A DNA stretch of 64,000 nucleotides. Source: Cohnella hashimotonis (lineage in GTDB: Bacteria > Bacillota > Bacilli > Paenibacillales > Paenibacillaceae). The position numbers were made by a program, and so were the translations under genes. The stretch is taken from assembly GCF_030014955.1 (NCBI RefSeq), contig NZ_JAGRPV010000001.1:5022001-5086000 (forward strand), in the 5' to 3' direction. Below the pieces are notes generated by a model. That model saw only the letters and a program-made list of their open reading frames with translations, did not search any database and was not told the DNA's origin. Positions 33,842 to 43,074 of this stretch are shown piece after piece. Within the stretch, counting starts at the first letter, position 1, and each line of letters starts with the position of its first letter.

Positions 33842-34720
33842 CTAAGCGCCGAAAGGCACTGTCGCAAAACCTTGCGTAGCGGTCTTGAAGCGAAACACGC
33901 CCCCGGCGTTCGGCTCGTCGAGCAATTGCCGCTCGCTGAGCCCCTGTCTGGCCGTCGTGATATACAGTTCGTCCAGCCGCTCGCCGCCGAACGCGCAGGA
34001 GGTCACATGCGAAGCGGCGACAAGGACGGTCTGCAGGCGCTCGCCGGTCGCGGGATTGCAGCGGATCACCTTGCCGCCGCCCCAGATCGCGATCCAGAGC
34101 ATGCCTTCCCGATCGATCGTCATCCCGTCCGGAAGCCCCTCGTCGTCGCCGATGCGGACAGCCGTCCTTGGCGCTGTGAGGCTTCCCGTCCCCAGGTCGT
34201 AATCGAACGCGACGACTTCCTGGGTCGTCGAATCGATGAAGTACATCGTCCGGTTATCGGCGCTCCAGGCGAGGCCGTTGGAAATCGTGATGTCCGTCAG
34301 CACCCGGCGGCAGCTGAGATCCGCTTCCAGGCAATACAGGGCGCCGGTCGGGCCTTCCTCTTTCTCGTCCATCGTCCCCGCCCAGAACCGCCCGGCGGCG
34401 TCGCACTTGCCGTCGTTGAACCGGTTGCCGGGCAGATCCGTCTCGATCCCGACGATCTGAACGGCCGATGTCGAGATCGGGTCGTACCGATAGAGGCCGT
34501 CCCGCATCGCGCAAATAAAGCCGCCTGTCCGCGCGGGAACGAATGCGCCGACCTCCTGCGTCATAACGACGCTGCGGTGCTCCCCCGAGTATGGCGTCAG
34601 CCGGTGGATCCTTTTATCCGTAATGTCCGTCCAATAGAGCCATCCGTTGTCCGAATCCCACCACGGCCCTTCGCCTAACGTATTGCGAGCATCGTACAAT
34701 AGCTCCGCCCGATCCGTCAT
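33842..34720 (-). CDS. SMP-30/gluconolactonase family sugar lactonase
   Basis: The 292-residue six-bladed propeller has the metal-site residues of the regucalcin family: Glu in NTLGEGPWW (near 17), Asn in RFNDGKCD (near 101), Asn in ISNGLAWS (near 147) and Asp in LPDGMTID (near 198). It hydrolyses aldonolactones to aldonic acids in the cytoplasm, the second step of non-phosphorylated sugar oxidation. In this block it would act between the MDR dehydrogenase (37921) and the enolase-superfamily dehydratase (36736). GGGAGG lies upstream of the ATG. It follows the SGNH gene by 36 bp. Confidence 0.92.
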   Translation of the reverse strand: MTDRAELLYDARNTLGEGPWWDSDNGWLYWTDITDKRIHRLTPYSGEHRSVVMTQEVGAFVPARTGGFICAMRDGLYRYDPISTSAVQIVGIETDLPGNRFNDGKCDAAGRFWAGTMDEKEEGPTGALYCLEADLSCRRVLTDITISNGLAWSADNRTMYFIDSTTQEVVAFDYDLGTGSLTAPRTAVRIGDDEGLPDGMTIDREGMLWIAIWGGGKVIRCNPATGERLQTVLVAASHVTSCAFGGERLDELYITTARQGLSERQLLDEPNAGGVFRFKTATQGFATVPFGA

Positions 34721-34756
34721 CGCTGCCGCCTCCCGTTTCTTCGTCTATATAACGGT

Positions 34757-35815
34757 TCAATCGCCTTGCAGGATCCCTCGAAGCAGCGGCGTCAAGCCGT
34801 CCGCGATCCGCATATGGCCGAGGTCGGTCGGATGAACGCCGTCAACGGTGCATTCGTTCCAGATATCCCCGAGCAGGTCGGCCCCATCATGGAAATGAAT
34901 GAAGCGATCGCCTTCACGCTTCAAGGACCCCACCAGATCCCTTTGAAAATCCCTTCTCACGATCCGGTCCTCATAGGAGGCGGTATTCGTGTGCTCATAG
35001 CCGTAAGGGATTCTCGATAAAACGAGTATCGGCACCTCGGCATGCTTGCCGCGCAAAATGCGAAGGAATGCGGGCATCGTACGGATCAAATCGTCCGCAT
35101 GCACGTTGTTGGCATCGTAATCTACGACGATACACGCCGGATTATCAATGTCGTTGATCATCCGCGCGATCTCGGGATCGCCCTTGCCGTTGCCCGAAAA
35201 GCCCAAATTGATAAATTCCATATCGAAGCGCCGGCTTAAAATGTTCGTAAAAGACATGCCGGGCCTGGAGACGCAGCCTCCCTGCGTAATCGACGTTCCA
35301 TAGAAAACGATCTTGTCCTTGGCGGCATAAGCCGGAAATTCAAACACGCCTGCATCCGCATTCGTCCCGATTTGCACGTCGCGCACGCCCTGGAACAACG
35401 GGAAATGAAGCGTCACATACCGCGTTTCGGGCTGCACATTATTGAAAAAAACGTATTCGTATTCGGCAGCGTCGTGGGCGAACCGGGTCGTCCCATAGTA
35501 GAGCTGCGAGCCTGGCTTGCCTAAATAACAATCAAAGCCGTTAACCGCCGTAGCGGCGATATGCTCCGCGACGTTCGGCGCGAACAGCTTCGCCTTGATG
35601 ACCAGCCTGGTGGCGTCGGTCGCAAAGCGAATCTGTCCGCCCGACGTGTTGTCCGCCAACTCGTCCAGAATCTCGCGAATGGCGCCCGGCTCCACGGTAG
35701 GCAAGCGACGATACTTGCGCTCCGCCTCCCACCAGGCAAACCCGGCTATTCGAAAGGGAGCACGGTCCGGCGAATGCCAACGCAGCGGCTCCTCATCGTC
35801 AGTCGTTCTGTTCAT
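34757..35815 (-). CDS. SGNH/GDSL hydrolase with N-terminal jelly-roll (carbohydrate esterase-like)
   Basis: The 352-residue cytoplasmic protein has an N-terminal beta-sandwich (about 30-170) followed by an SGNH esterase domain: catalytic Ser in VFYGTSITQGG (near 180), block II LGFSGNGKGDPE, and Asp-His in VDGVHPTDLGH (near 330). This layout is found in acetyl-xylan and other carbohydrate esterases. It probably removes acetyl groups from imported oligosaccharides. AAGGAGG lies 9 bases before the ATG at 35815. The longer upstream frame is a read-through of the EamA gene in another frame. Confidence 0.88.
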   Translation of the reverse strand: MNRTTDDEEPLRWHSPDRAPFRIAGFAWWEAERKYRRLPTVEPGAIREILDELADNTSGGQIRFATDATRLVIKAKLFAPNVAEHIAATAVNGFDCYLGKPGSQLYYGTTRFAHDAAEYEYVFFNNVQPETRYVTLHFPLFQGVRDVQIGTNADAGVFEFPAYAAKDKIVFYGTSITQGGCVSRPGMSFTNILSRRFDMEFINLGFSGNGKGDPEIARMINDIDNPACIVVDYDANNVHADDLIRTMPAFLRILRGKHAEVPILVLSRIPYGYEHTNTASYEDRIVRRDFQRDLVGSLKREGDRFIHFHDGADLLGDIWNECTVDGVHPTDLGHMRIADGLTPLLRGILQGD

Positions 35816-35835
35816 ATCCGTCTGCCTCCTTATCC

Positions 35836-36735
35836 TCAGGTAACCGTACTGGCGGGAAGCGCCCGGTCTGCCCGCTTCTTGTTGGATACGGCAACGCCGA
35901 TGACGATCAGCGCGCCGCCCGCGATCTGCGACAGCATGATCGGATCGCCGAGGGCGACATAAGCGACCAGAATCGCCACGAACGGCGGAATGTTCATGAA
36001 CATCGCGCTCGTCGAAGCGCCAGCCACGGAGATGCCCTGATTCCACCACAAGCCGGCCAAGCCTTGCGCGATCAACGCGACGACGATCAGCGTAGCCCAG
36101 GTAAACGGGCTGCCGCTGGCATGCAGATGGCCTTGCGCCCATTCGACGCCCGCTGCCGGGAACAACAGCGCCGTGCCGATAAGCGTCGAATAAATCGTGA
36201 CGTCGATCGACTTCATCGTCTCCGTCGCCTTGCGGATCAGCAATACGCTTACGGCCAGCGTCAGCATCGCGAGCAGAATGAAGAAATCCCCGCGCGAGAC
36301 GCCCGTGACCTTGCCGCCGTTAAGCACGATGACCGCAACGCCGACGAGCGCCGTCAGCGCGCCCGCCATTTTTAAGCCGGTCACCTTTTCCTTGAGAAAA
36401 GCCCGCGCCAGAAACGTCGTCGCGATCGGCGACAAGGCGATGATCAAGGCCGCGTTCCCAGCGCTGGTATGCGTCAGTCCGACAAAATAAAAGATCTGGT
36501 ACATCAGGGAGCTGGTCAAGCCGATCAATACGAGCCACATCCATTCGCGCCTGGTCGGCTTCCTCACCGTTTGACTCATCCATCCGACGCCGAGCAGAAA
36601 CATCGAGGTGACGATGAGCCTGGACAAAGCGAGCAGGATCGGCGAAAATTCCCGCAGCAGGTAAGCGCTCGCCACATAGTTGCAGCCCCACAAGACGGAG
36701 ACGGCCAGCAATTTTAAAATGACGGGGCGAACCAC
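35836..36735 (-). CDS. EamA/DMT family transporter
   Basis: The 299-residue integral membrane protein has ten predicted helices in two EamA repeats (LLAVSVLWGCNYVASAYLL; GDFFILLAMLTLAVSVLLI) and a cationic tail. DMT transporters usually export or import small metabolites. The start is GTG at 36735, directly next to the TAA of the dehydratase gene. Its substrate is unknown. Export of a toxic intermediate or uptake of a sugar acid are possibilities. Confidence 0.9.
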   Translation of the reverse strand: MVRPVILKLLAVSVLWGCNYVASAYLLREFSPILLALSRLIVTSMFLLGVGWMSQTVRKPTRREWMWLVLIGLTSSLMYQIFYFVGLTHTSAGNAALIIALSPIATTFLARAFLKEKVTGLKMAGALTALVGVAVIVLNGGKVTGVSRGDFFILLAMLTLAVSVLLIRKATETMKSIDVTIYSTLIGTALLFPAAGVEWAQGHLHASGSPFTWATLIVVALIAQGLAGLWWNQGISVAGASTSAMFMNIPPFVAILVAYVALGDPIMLSQIAGGALIVIGVAVSNKKRADRALPASTVT

Positions 36736-37896
36736 TTACAAAAGCTGCCCGATGCGCGGCTGGAACTGCGGATCCTGCGGATCGTAGAACACCATTTCCC
36801 GTTCGAAGTTCTCGCCGAAGCGGTCGAGCTTCGTGATGTCCAGATCGATGCCGAAGCCCGGACGGTCCGGCACGGCGATGGCGCCGTTGTTGAAGACGAG
36901 CTCCTCGCGAAGCAGATCGCCCTTCATGAACTTCAGATGCGTGTCGTTCGCGAACGGGAAGTTCCGCGAAGAAGCGACCATGTGTACGTTGCCGAGCGTG
37001 CCGATGCCGGTCTCGGCCCAACTGCCCGTCACGCACCAGATGCCCGCGTGGTTGGCCAGATCGACGATCTGCTTGGCCTTCAGGATGCCGCCGGCTTCGG
37101 ACGGGTACACCAGAAAGCATGCGCAAGCACGCTTGTCGATCAATCGCAGCGCATCCTCGTAGGTGGCGCAGCCTTCGTCTGCGATGATCGGCACGTCGAC
37201 GGCGCGGGCGACGGCGGCCATGCCGTCCACGTCGTCATAACGCGTCGGCTGCTCCACCATCTGCAAATCGTACTTCTCCATCTTGCGGATCGCCTTGATC
37301 GCGGTCGGCACGCTCCAGTTCTGGTTCGCGTCGATGCGGATTTTCATCTTCGGTCCGACCGCTTCCCGCACGGCCTTCACGCGCTGCGTATCCAGGTCGA
37401 TGTCGCGTCCGACCTTCAGCTTCAATTCGGAATAGCCCGCAGCGGCGAACCTGCGCGCTTCCTCGGCATTGTTTTCCGGCTTGTCGATGAAAATATAACC
37501 GGAGAAGGCGACCTCCTGCTTCACCTTGCCGCCGAGCAGGTTATAGACCGGCGTGTTCAGGATTTTGCCGCGCAGATCGAGCAGCGCCATCTCCACGCCG
37601 GCCATGCCGTAGTAGCCGATTTGCTTCCAGTTGACGCAATACTCCTCCAGGCGGTGAAGGATGGACTCCAGCTCCATCGGATCGCGCCCGATGAGGAACG
37701 GGGCGAATTCCTTGTCCACGACGGTCTGGATGACCGGGATGGTAGGTCCGACAGACTCGCCGATGCCGATCAGGCCTTCGTCCGTCTCGATCTGCACGAT
37801 CAGCGAAGGCGCGCTGTACCGGGTGCCGCCTGACCATTTCTCGCCTTTGTGGAACGGAATTTTAATCATTTTGGTATGGATCGCCGTTATTTTCAT
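36736..37896 (-). CDS. Mandelate racemase/muconate-lactonizing (enolase superfamily) enzyme, candidate sugar-acid dehydratase
   Basis: The 386-residue protein has an enolase-type N-terminal cap and a barrel with metal ligands Asp in RIDANQNW, Glu in MVEQP and Asp in IADEG, plus the KxK base motif in SELKLKVG. The second catalytic lysine expected after strand six is not seen: the segment reads ACFLVYPSEAGGI, with Tyr/Pro where NxKxxKxGG is usual. It is therefore a non-standard member. In a sugar-acid operon, dehydration of an aldonate to a 2-keto-3-deoxy acid is the likely role, but racemase or cycloisomerase activity is possible. AGGAGGAG lies before the ATG. Confidence 0.85.
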   Translation of the reverse strand: MKITAIHTKMIKIPFHKGEKWSGGTRYSAPSLIVQIETDEGLIGIGESVGPTIPVIQTVVDKEFAPFLIGRDPMELESILHRLEEYCVNWKQIGYYGMAGVEMALLDLRGKILNTPVYNLLGGKVKQEVAFSGYIFIDKPENNAEEARRFAAAGYSELKLKVGRDIDLDTQRVKAVREAVGPKMKIRIDANQNWSVPTAIKAIRKMEKYDLQMVEQPTRYDDVDGMAAVARAVDVPIIADEGCATYEDALRLIDKRACACFLVYPSEAGGILKAKQIVDLANHAGIWCVTGSWAETGIGTLGNVHMVASSRNFPFANDTHLKFMKGDLLREELVFNNGAIAVPDRPGFGIDLDITKLDRFGENFEREMVFYDPQDPQFQPRIGQLL

Positions 37897-37920
37897 GGCA
37901 GTTCAGCTCCTCCTAAGTCT

Positions 37921-38940
37921 TTATGAATGGCTGACGATAATTTTAACCGCTTCATCCGGTTCGTTCCGGGCGAATGCGATCGCCAGGTCCAATTCCTCGA
38001 ACGGATAACGCTGCGAAAGGAGCGGCTTCACCTGCACGCTGCCGGAAGCCATCAGTTCTAGCACGCGCGGCCATACCTGCGGCGCGTTGGTCGAGCCCGA
38101 CAGCGTCAATTCCTTCAGTACGACCGCTTGAATGTCCGCCAGGATCGGATGGCCGGGCAGCCCGAACAGCAGCAGCTGACCGCCCCGCTTCAACAGGTCG
38201 ATGCAGAGCTTGAGCGACGCTTCGTTGCCCGCCGCGTCGATCGCGATATCCTGCGTCTCCGCCGCCTCCGGTTCAGCCGCTGCCGCATCGGGCGAACGCA
38301 AGTTGACCGTGACGTCCGCGCCGAGCCTGCGCCCCAGTTCAAGCCGGCCGTCCCGCATGCCGAACAGCGTAACCTTGCTCGCGCCGGCCGCTTTTAGCAG
38401 CTGCACGTAATATAAGCCTGTCGGGCCGTCCCCGATCACGGCGGCATGGCACCCCAAGCGTATATCGAGTTTATCGATGCCGCCCAGACAGCAGTGCAGC
38501 GTCTCGGCTTGCGTCGCCTCCTCGAAGCTGACGGCATCCGGCAGCCGGTACAGATTCGCCGCCGGCGCGACCAGATATTCCTGCCAGCCCCCTGGGTAGT
38601 GCAGCCCGATCTCGCCGGACTGCGCGCAGCGGTGCTTGCTGCCGGCCAGGCATTCGCGGCAGACGCCGCAGCCGATCAGCGGATCGATGCACACGCGATC
38701 CCCCGGCTGCCACCCGTCCACGCCCGGACCGATCCGCTCTACGACGCCGGCGAGCTCATGGCCGAGCGGAAGCGGCGGCACGCCGAAGCCGGCGTGGCCG
38801 CTCATGATATGGAGGTCGGTACCGCAAATGCCGATCGACACGATGCGGATCTCCGCTTCGCCCGTGCCCGGCTGCCCGCGCTCGGCCGTCGTTGACGTCA
38901 CTTCGTTCAAGCCCGTCCACTGCCATACCTTTTTTTGCAT
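37921..38940 (-). CDS. Zinc-dependent alcohol dehydrogenase (MDR), candidate sugar dehydrogenase
   Basis: The 339-residue MDR enzyme has catalytic zinc ligands Cys in GICGTDLH, His and Glu in PLGHELAG, the structural zinc lobe CGVCRECLAGSKHRC, and a nucleotide site AVIGDGPTGLYYVQ. The family includes sorbitol and threonine dehydrogenases and sugar 1-dehydrogenases. The ATG at 38940 is preferred (GGAGG 6 bases before it) and lies 2 bp after the previous stop. It could carry out the first oxidation of a sugar to its lactone, feeding the SMP-30 lactonase. Confidence 0.9.
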   Translation of the reverse strand: MQKKVWQWTGLNEVTSTTAERGQPGTGEAEIRIVSIGICGTDLHIMSGHAGFGVPPLPLGHELAGVVERIGPGVDGWQPGDRVCIDPLIGCGVCRECLAGSKHRCAQSGEIGLHYPGGWQEYLVAPAANLYRLPDAVSFEEATQAETLHCCLGGIDKLDIRLGCHAAVIGDGPTGLYYVQLLKAAGASKVTLFGMRDGRLELGRRLGADVTVNLRSPDAAAAEPEAAETQDIAIDAAGNEASLKLCIDLLKRGGQLLLFGLPGHPILADIQAVVLKELTLSGSTNAPQVWPRVLELMASGSVQVKPLLSQRYPFEELDLAIAFARNEPDEAVKIIVSHS

Positions 38941-38942
38941 CG

Positions 38943-40550
38943 TCAGCCTCCGAGTTCGACCTGGGTATCGTATTCGGTCCATGCGCCATCGCCGCCTAGC
39001 GTGGCGAAGGACAATGGCTTTAACGAAACCGCGTGCTGCGTGCCCGCGATCCTTACCGTTCCACGGTTTTCTGTCTCAAGCAGGTTATACAAAATGACCT
39101 TGCCGGTCTCCTTGAGCCAGATCAAGCCGATGTTGCTTCCATCTACGACTCGCGGAAACTGCCCGTCGTCCTCGCCGATCCGCCGTTGAAGCGACAAGAT
39201 CTCTTCCTCGGTAGGTCTCGTCGTCGTCTTGTAGTCCCAGATCTTCAGATTCGCCGCTCCCGGCATCAACCGGTCCAGCGCCACTTTGTTTTTGAGCGCG
39301 GCCGTCCGATCGAAGATCACCTCGCGATAGGAAGACAGCTTCTTCTCCCACGCCGCAGTCAGTTCATAGTCGCCGAAAAATAACAGCAGCTGTCCGTCCT
39401 CGCTGCGCTGGTCCGCGCGAACCGGCTTGACCGGCAGCCCCGCCAGCACCGGCAGACTTGTCGGAACGATCGGCTCCGCATAAGCGCCGTGCGTACCGTA
39501 AGCTAGGTGCACGGGATAGCTTCTTGCCGCGCCCGCAGTCGCCGCATCCAGCTCCCGCAGCACTGGAAGCGCATCCGCAATCGCTTTCCAGTAGCTTTCT
39601 TCCAGTACCCATGTCCCGCTCATGAAGAGGACGTTCTCCAGTCCCGATGCGATCGCCATCTTCGCCTTGTACACCAGGTTGTGTTCCTTGAGAGAGCGCG
39701 GCGGGAAAATGGTCGATTCGCTGTGCGCGAGCCGTTTGTCCAGGAAATTGAGATGATAGGCGATGCCCAGCATTTCTTCCGCTTTGGCGTACGGCTTCGT
39801 AAAGCTCCCGTCGTTGAATTGCAGCTCGCCGACTCGAAACAGCGCGTCCGGGATGCGGTCTCGAATGGCGGGGATGTCGATCCCGTGCCGCTCGTCACCG
39901 AAGTGCATGACCATAATGCCGGCTTGAACGCCTTCTCGGTCCGTCGCTTCCATGACCGCCGTAATTTTGTCGCATTGGAAGGCCACCCAATCCTTCGCGA
40001 GCTCCGGGTTGATCTTCTTCGTCAGCTGCGCCATCAACGACTCCCGGGTCTCCGAGCGATCGTACAGCCCGTTGAATTCCGACAGGCAGGCATCGCAATA
40101 GCAGCCTTCGATAAATTCGTTGAAATTGCCGACGCGCAGGTCGTCGTCCAGGAAAACTTCCTTGAATCCCGCCTCGCGCAGCAGACTGGCGGCCTTTCCG
40201 TTGTCCTCGATCAGACAGCGGTCGATCGCCCCGCAGAAATAGACCGTCTCTCCCAGGTTGTCCACCCGGTAATGCCAGGTTTTCGGAATCTCCAAGTCCA
40301 GATCCGGGTCGTCCGGATTAAGCGCGTTGCCCGGGTGACCGATCGGGATCGTGACCGAGCCGACCTCGAAGCCGTACGATTCCGCGAACGCCTTCGCTTC
40401 CTTCAATTCATCCGGATCGACCATTTTGCCCGAGTAAAATCCGGCGATCCAAACTTTCTGAATGCCGGCCGCTTTCATCTGTTCGGCTAAGGCGTCTCTC
40501 GTCGCCGGATCGAGCAAAGGTTCGTGAGCCATACTATATTGCAGTTTCAT
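38943..40550 (-). CDS. Unknown protein, TIM-barrel glycosidase-like, with DDDxR and CxCxxC motifs
   Basis: I do not recognise the family of this 535-residue protein. The N-terminal half looks like a barrel (QKVWIAGFYSGKMVD, FLDDDLRVGNF), with the motif GCYCDACLSEFN near 170 that could bind zinc. Then VMEATDREGVQAGIMVMHFGDE and a C-terminal beta-rich part (LLLFFGDYELTAAW, GKVILYNLLETENRG) follow. The order DDDxR then CxCxxC is shared with the 665-residue protein at 48005-50002. The ATG at 40550 is chosen for GGAGGG 9 bases upstream. It lies between the PIG-L and MDR genes in block B. A glycan-trimming enzyme is likely, but only from context. Confidence 0.8.
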   Translation of the reverse strand: MKLQYSMAHEPLLDPATRDALAEQMKAAGIQKVWIAGFYSGKMVDPDELKEAKAFAESYGFEVGSVTIPIGHPGNALNPDDPDLDLEIPKTWHYRVDNLGETVYFCGAIDRCLIEDNGKAASLLREAGFKEVFLDDDLRVGNFNEFIEGCYCDACLSEFNGLYDRSETRESLMAQLTKKINPELAKDWVAFQCDKITAVMEATDREGVQAGIMVMHFGDERHGIDIPAIRDRIPDALFRVGELQFNDGSFTKPYAKAEEMLGIAYHLNFLDKRLAHSESTIFPPRSLKEHNLVYKAKMAIASGLENVLFMSGTWVLEESYWKAIADALPVLRELDAATAGAARSYPVHLAYGTHGAYAEPIVPTSLPVLAGLPVKPVRADQRSEDGQLLLFFGDYELTAAWEKKLSSYREVIFDRTAALKNKVALDRLMPGAANLKIWDYKTTTRPTEEEILSLQRRIGEDDGQFPRVVDGSNIGLIWLKETGKVILYNLLETENRGTVRIAGTQHAVSLKPLSFATLGGDGAWTEYDTQVELGG

Positions 40551-40569
40551 AGCCCGCAGCCCTCCACCT

Positions 40570-41274
40570 TTACGGAAGTAATTTGAAGTTCGGCATATAG
40601 CCGTGAATCCGGAAAGCTCTAAAGCCTTCGGCATAAACGAATCCCGCTTGCAGCCCTCTGAACTTGTCGGTGATGTCCAGGATGTCGATCAAGCCGTGGG
40701 TTTGATACACGTCCATCCAGGCATATTGGCTCCTGTGCATCGCCAACGCTTCTTTTTTCGTCTCGAACACGTCGGTAATGTCCACGTAAACTTCCGGCTC
40801 AAAGCCGATGCCGACCGGCGTTCCGTAATAAAAGAGCGAAGGATTTTTGGCGATCGGCGGCTCGTCGGCAGGTATCAGCTTGCCGGGAATCGACAGGATG
40901 ACTTCGCTCACGATTTTCCCGGTGATGGCGTGATCCGTACTCGGATCTCCGGGATAATTGACCAGGATCACGTCCGGATTTGCCCAGCGAATCGCGTTGA
41001 TGACGGCTCGCCTTGTCTCCGGCGTGTCCTGCAGGCCCTGGTCGTCGAACCGGAGGAACTTCACTTCGGCTCCGAGGAGCGTGGCCGCCTCCAGTTGTTC
41101 CTGCTCCCTCACCTGCGCGATCTCTTCCCGGCTGTCGTACTCGTTGGACCCGATGTTCCCGCTTGTCGTCAGCGCAATGAAAATGTCGTGTCCTTGCTGC
41201 TTGTACTTCAGCAGCGTTCCTGCGCAAAATACCTCGATATCGTCCGGATGCGCGCCGATCGCCAATACGTTCAT
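40570..41274 (-). CDS. PIG-L family deacetylase
   Basis: The 234-residue zinc deacetylase has the signature AIGAHPDDIEVFCAG at residues 4-18 and His in STDHAITG near 119. PIG-L enzymes remove N-acetyl groups from GlcNAc-containing molecules or bacillithiol/mycothiol precursors, and many in sugar operons act on unknown glycan parts. The ATG at 41274 is chosen over an upstream in-frame start because GAGGA lies 8 bases before it and the protein then begins MNVLAIGAHPDD. It follows the MalG-type permease by 66 bp. Confidence 0.9.
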   Translation of the reverse strand: MNVLAIGAHPDDIEVFCAGTLLKYKQQGHDIFIALTTSGNIGSNEYDSREEIAQVREQEQLEAATLLGAEVKFLRFDDQGLQDTPETRRAVINAIRWANPDVILVNYPGDPSTDHAITGKIVSEVILSIPGKLIPADEPPIAKNPSLFYYGTPVGIGFEPEVYVDITDVFETKKEALAMHRSQYAWMDVYQTHGLIDILDITDKFRGLQAGFVYAEGFRAFRIHGYMPNFKLLP

Positions 41275-41340
41275 GCCGAATCCTCTCCTCTTCTTTTTTG
41301 GAATGGCCGTTGCCAGGTGCTTTGCCACAATCGTTGCGAT

Positions 41341-42174
41341 CTAGCCTTTGACGGCGCCGGCGGTAATGCCGGACACCATGTACTTCTGCGCGAACATGAA
41401 CAGGATCAAACAAGGAATGATGCCCACCAGAATGTCCGCGAACACCAGGTTCCAGCTCTGGCTGTACTTCCCGAAGAAGGAGTAGATGCTGAGCGGCAAC
41501 GGGTATTGCGTCGATTTGGAGAAGTACAGATAGTAGGCAACGTTGTTCCAAACGGCGATAAAAACGAAAATCGATACCGTAATCGTTACGGGCTTCAATA
41601 GCGGGAAGACGATCCGGAAATACAGCTGGTACGGATTGCTTCCGTCGATAATCGCAGCTTCGTCGATCTCGCGGGGAATCGTCTTGATGAACCCGGTGAA
41701 CAGGAAAATACCGAAAGGGAGCGTGGCTGTAACGAAGAGCATGACCAGACCAATATACGTATTGTTCAGGTGAAGAATGCGCATTTCCAGGTAGATCGGA
41801 ATGATCGAGCCCGGAACGATCAGGCCGGCGATAAAATAGTTGTAAAAGAAGGTCGAAATCTTTCGCTTGATTCTGGCCAGGTAAAAAGAGCACATCGAAG
41901 CGACGACAACATTGGATACGACCGTGATCAAGCCGAGCAGCAGGCCGTTATACAAGCCTCTTAAGATATCGGACTCTCTGAATACGATCGCGTAATTGTC
42001 CCATACCGGCTTGGACGGCAGCGACAAACCCATGAGGCCCGCGCCCGTCGAATCCTTAAGCGAGTTGGAAAACACCATCCAGATGGGAATCAGGTAACAA
42101 AGGGCGACGGCGATCATCAATATTTCCAGGATGGCCCTGGACGGCGTAAGCCTCCATCTCTTAAGCAGCTGCAT
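41341..42174 (-). CDS. Carbohydrate ABC transporter permease (MalG type), operon B
   Basis: The 277-residue permease has six helices, the EAA loop IDEAAIIDGSNPYQLYF and the end GITAGAVKG. It overlaps the partner permease by 1 bp. It is a close paralogue of the operon A permease at 8529-9356. Confidence 0.95.
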   Translation of the reverse strand: MQLLKRWRLTPSRAILEILMIAVALCYLIPIWMVFSNSLKDSTGAGLMGLSLPSKPVWDNYAIVFRESDILRGLYNGLLLGLITVVSNVVVASMCSFYLARIKRKISTFFYNYFIAGLIVPGSIIPIYLEMRILHLNNTYIGLVMLFVTATLPFGIFLFTGFIKTIPREIDEAAIIDGSNPYQLYFRIVFPLLKPVTITVSIFVFIAVWNNVAYYLYFSKSTQYPLPLSIYSFFGKYSQSWNLVFADILVGIIPCLILFMFAQKYMVSGITAGAVKG

Positions 42175-43058
42175 TAGTATTCGACCTCCATTTTCTTAAA
42201 CAAGCCAAGAAGCGTGAAGCTGGAGATACTAACCACAACCGTGAATACAAGACCGGCCGCCGCGGCGTAACCGTACATGCCCTGCGAGAAGTTGGCGAAG
42301 ATGAATGTGCCGAACACCTCGGTCGCTCCGTTCGGTCCGCCGTTGGTCAAGCCGTATACTTCGCCGAACACGTTCAAGCCGGAAATGAGCACGAGCAAGG
42401 TATTGATCGTCAATGCATGCATCGTCAAGGGCAGCGTAATGTAGCGGAACTTTTTGAACCCGCCTGCGCCGTCGATCGTAGCCGATTCGTAGAAGTCCGC
42501 GGACACGGATTGCAGACCCGCGAGGAAAATCACGACCGTCGAGCCCAAGCCGACCCAGATGCCCATGATAATGACGGAGTACAGCGCAATTTTCGGCTCC
42601 GTCAGCCAGTTTTGAGCGAGCGATCCGAGCCCGACCTTCCGGAGGAACGTGTTGATCGGTCCGTAGGTGGGATTATAGAGAGCACTGAATACCAGGGAGA
42701 TGACGAGCGGATTGATGACGACCGGGGAGAAGATGATGACCCGATACGCATTTTTGAACTTCACCTGATTATTCAGAATGATGGCAAGGCCATAACCGAG
42801 CGCAATGACGAAAACAGTATGCAGCACGGTGTACAATAAGGTGTGTCTGATTGCGCCGAGAAACCCGGACGATTCGAACAAATCCTTGAAATTTTGCAGT
42901 CCGACGTACGTCGGCTTCAATAGGTAAAACGTCGACCAATCCGTAAATGCAGCTGCCAGACCGACAAAGCTCGGAACGACCGAAAACACCGTATAGAGGA
43001 TGACTGCGGGGACGATAAAAAGAATCGGGTAATTTTTCAAGATCATTTTGGGAACCAT
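42174..43058 (-). CDS. Carbohydrate ABC transporter permease (MalF type), operon B
   Basis: The 294-residue permease begins MVPKMILKNYPILFIVPAV and has six helices, the EAA loop (FYESATIDGAGGFKKF) and the end LFKKMEVEY. The ATG at 43058 is preferred to the GTG at 43067: AGGTGG then lies 5 bases upstream, and the length and N terminus match the 294-residue operon A paralogue exactly. Confidence 0.95.
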   Translation of the reverse strand: MVPKMILKNYPILFIVPAVILYTVFSVVPSFVGLAAAFTDWSTFYLLKPTYVGLQNFKDLFESSGFLGAIRHTLLYTVLHTVFVIALGYGLAIILNNQVKFKNAYRVIIFSPVVINPLVISLVFSALYNPTYGPINTFLRKVGLGSLAQNWLTEPKIALYSVIIMGIWVGLGSTVVIFLAGLQSVSADFYESATIDGAGGFKKFRYITLPLTMHALTINTLLVLISGLNVFGEVYGLTNGGPNGATEVFGTFIFANFSQGMYGYAAAAGLVFTVVVSISSFTLLGLFKKMEVEY

Positions 43059-43074
43059 AGCAACCACCTTTCTT

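Noticed and set aside
34757..36142. 461-codon frame for the SGNH hydrolase
   Set aside because: The extra N-terminal part overlaps the EamA gene in another frame and lacks motifs. AAGGAGG directs the start at 35815.
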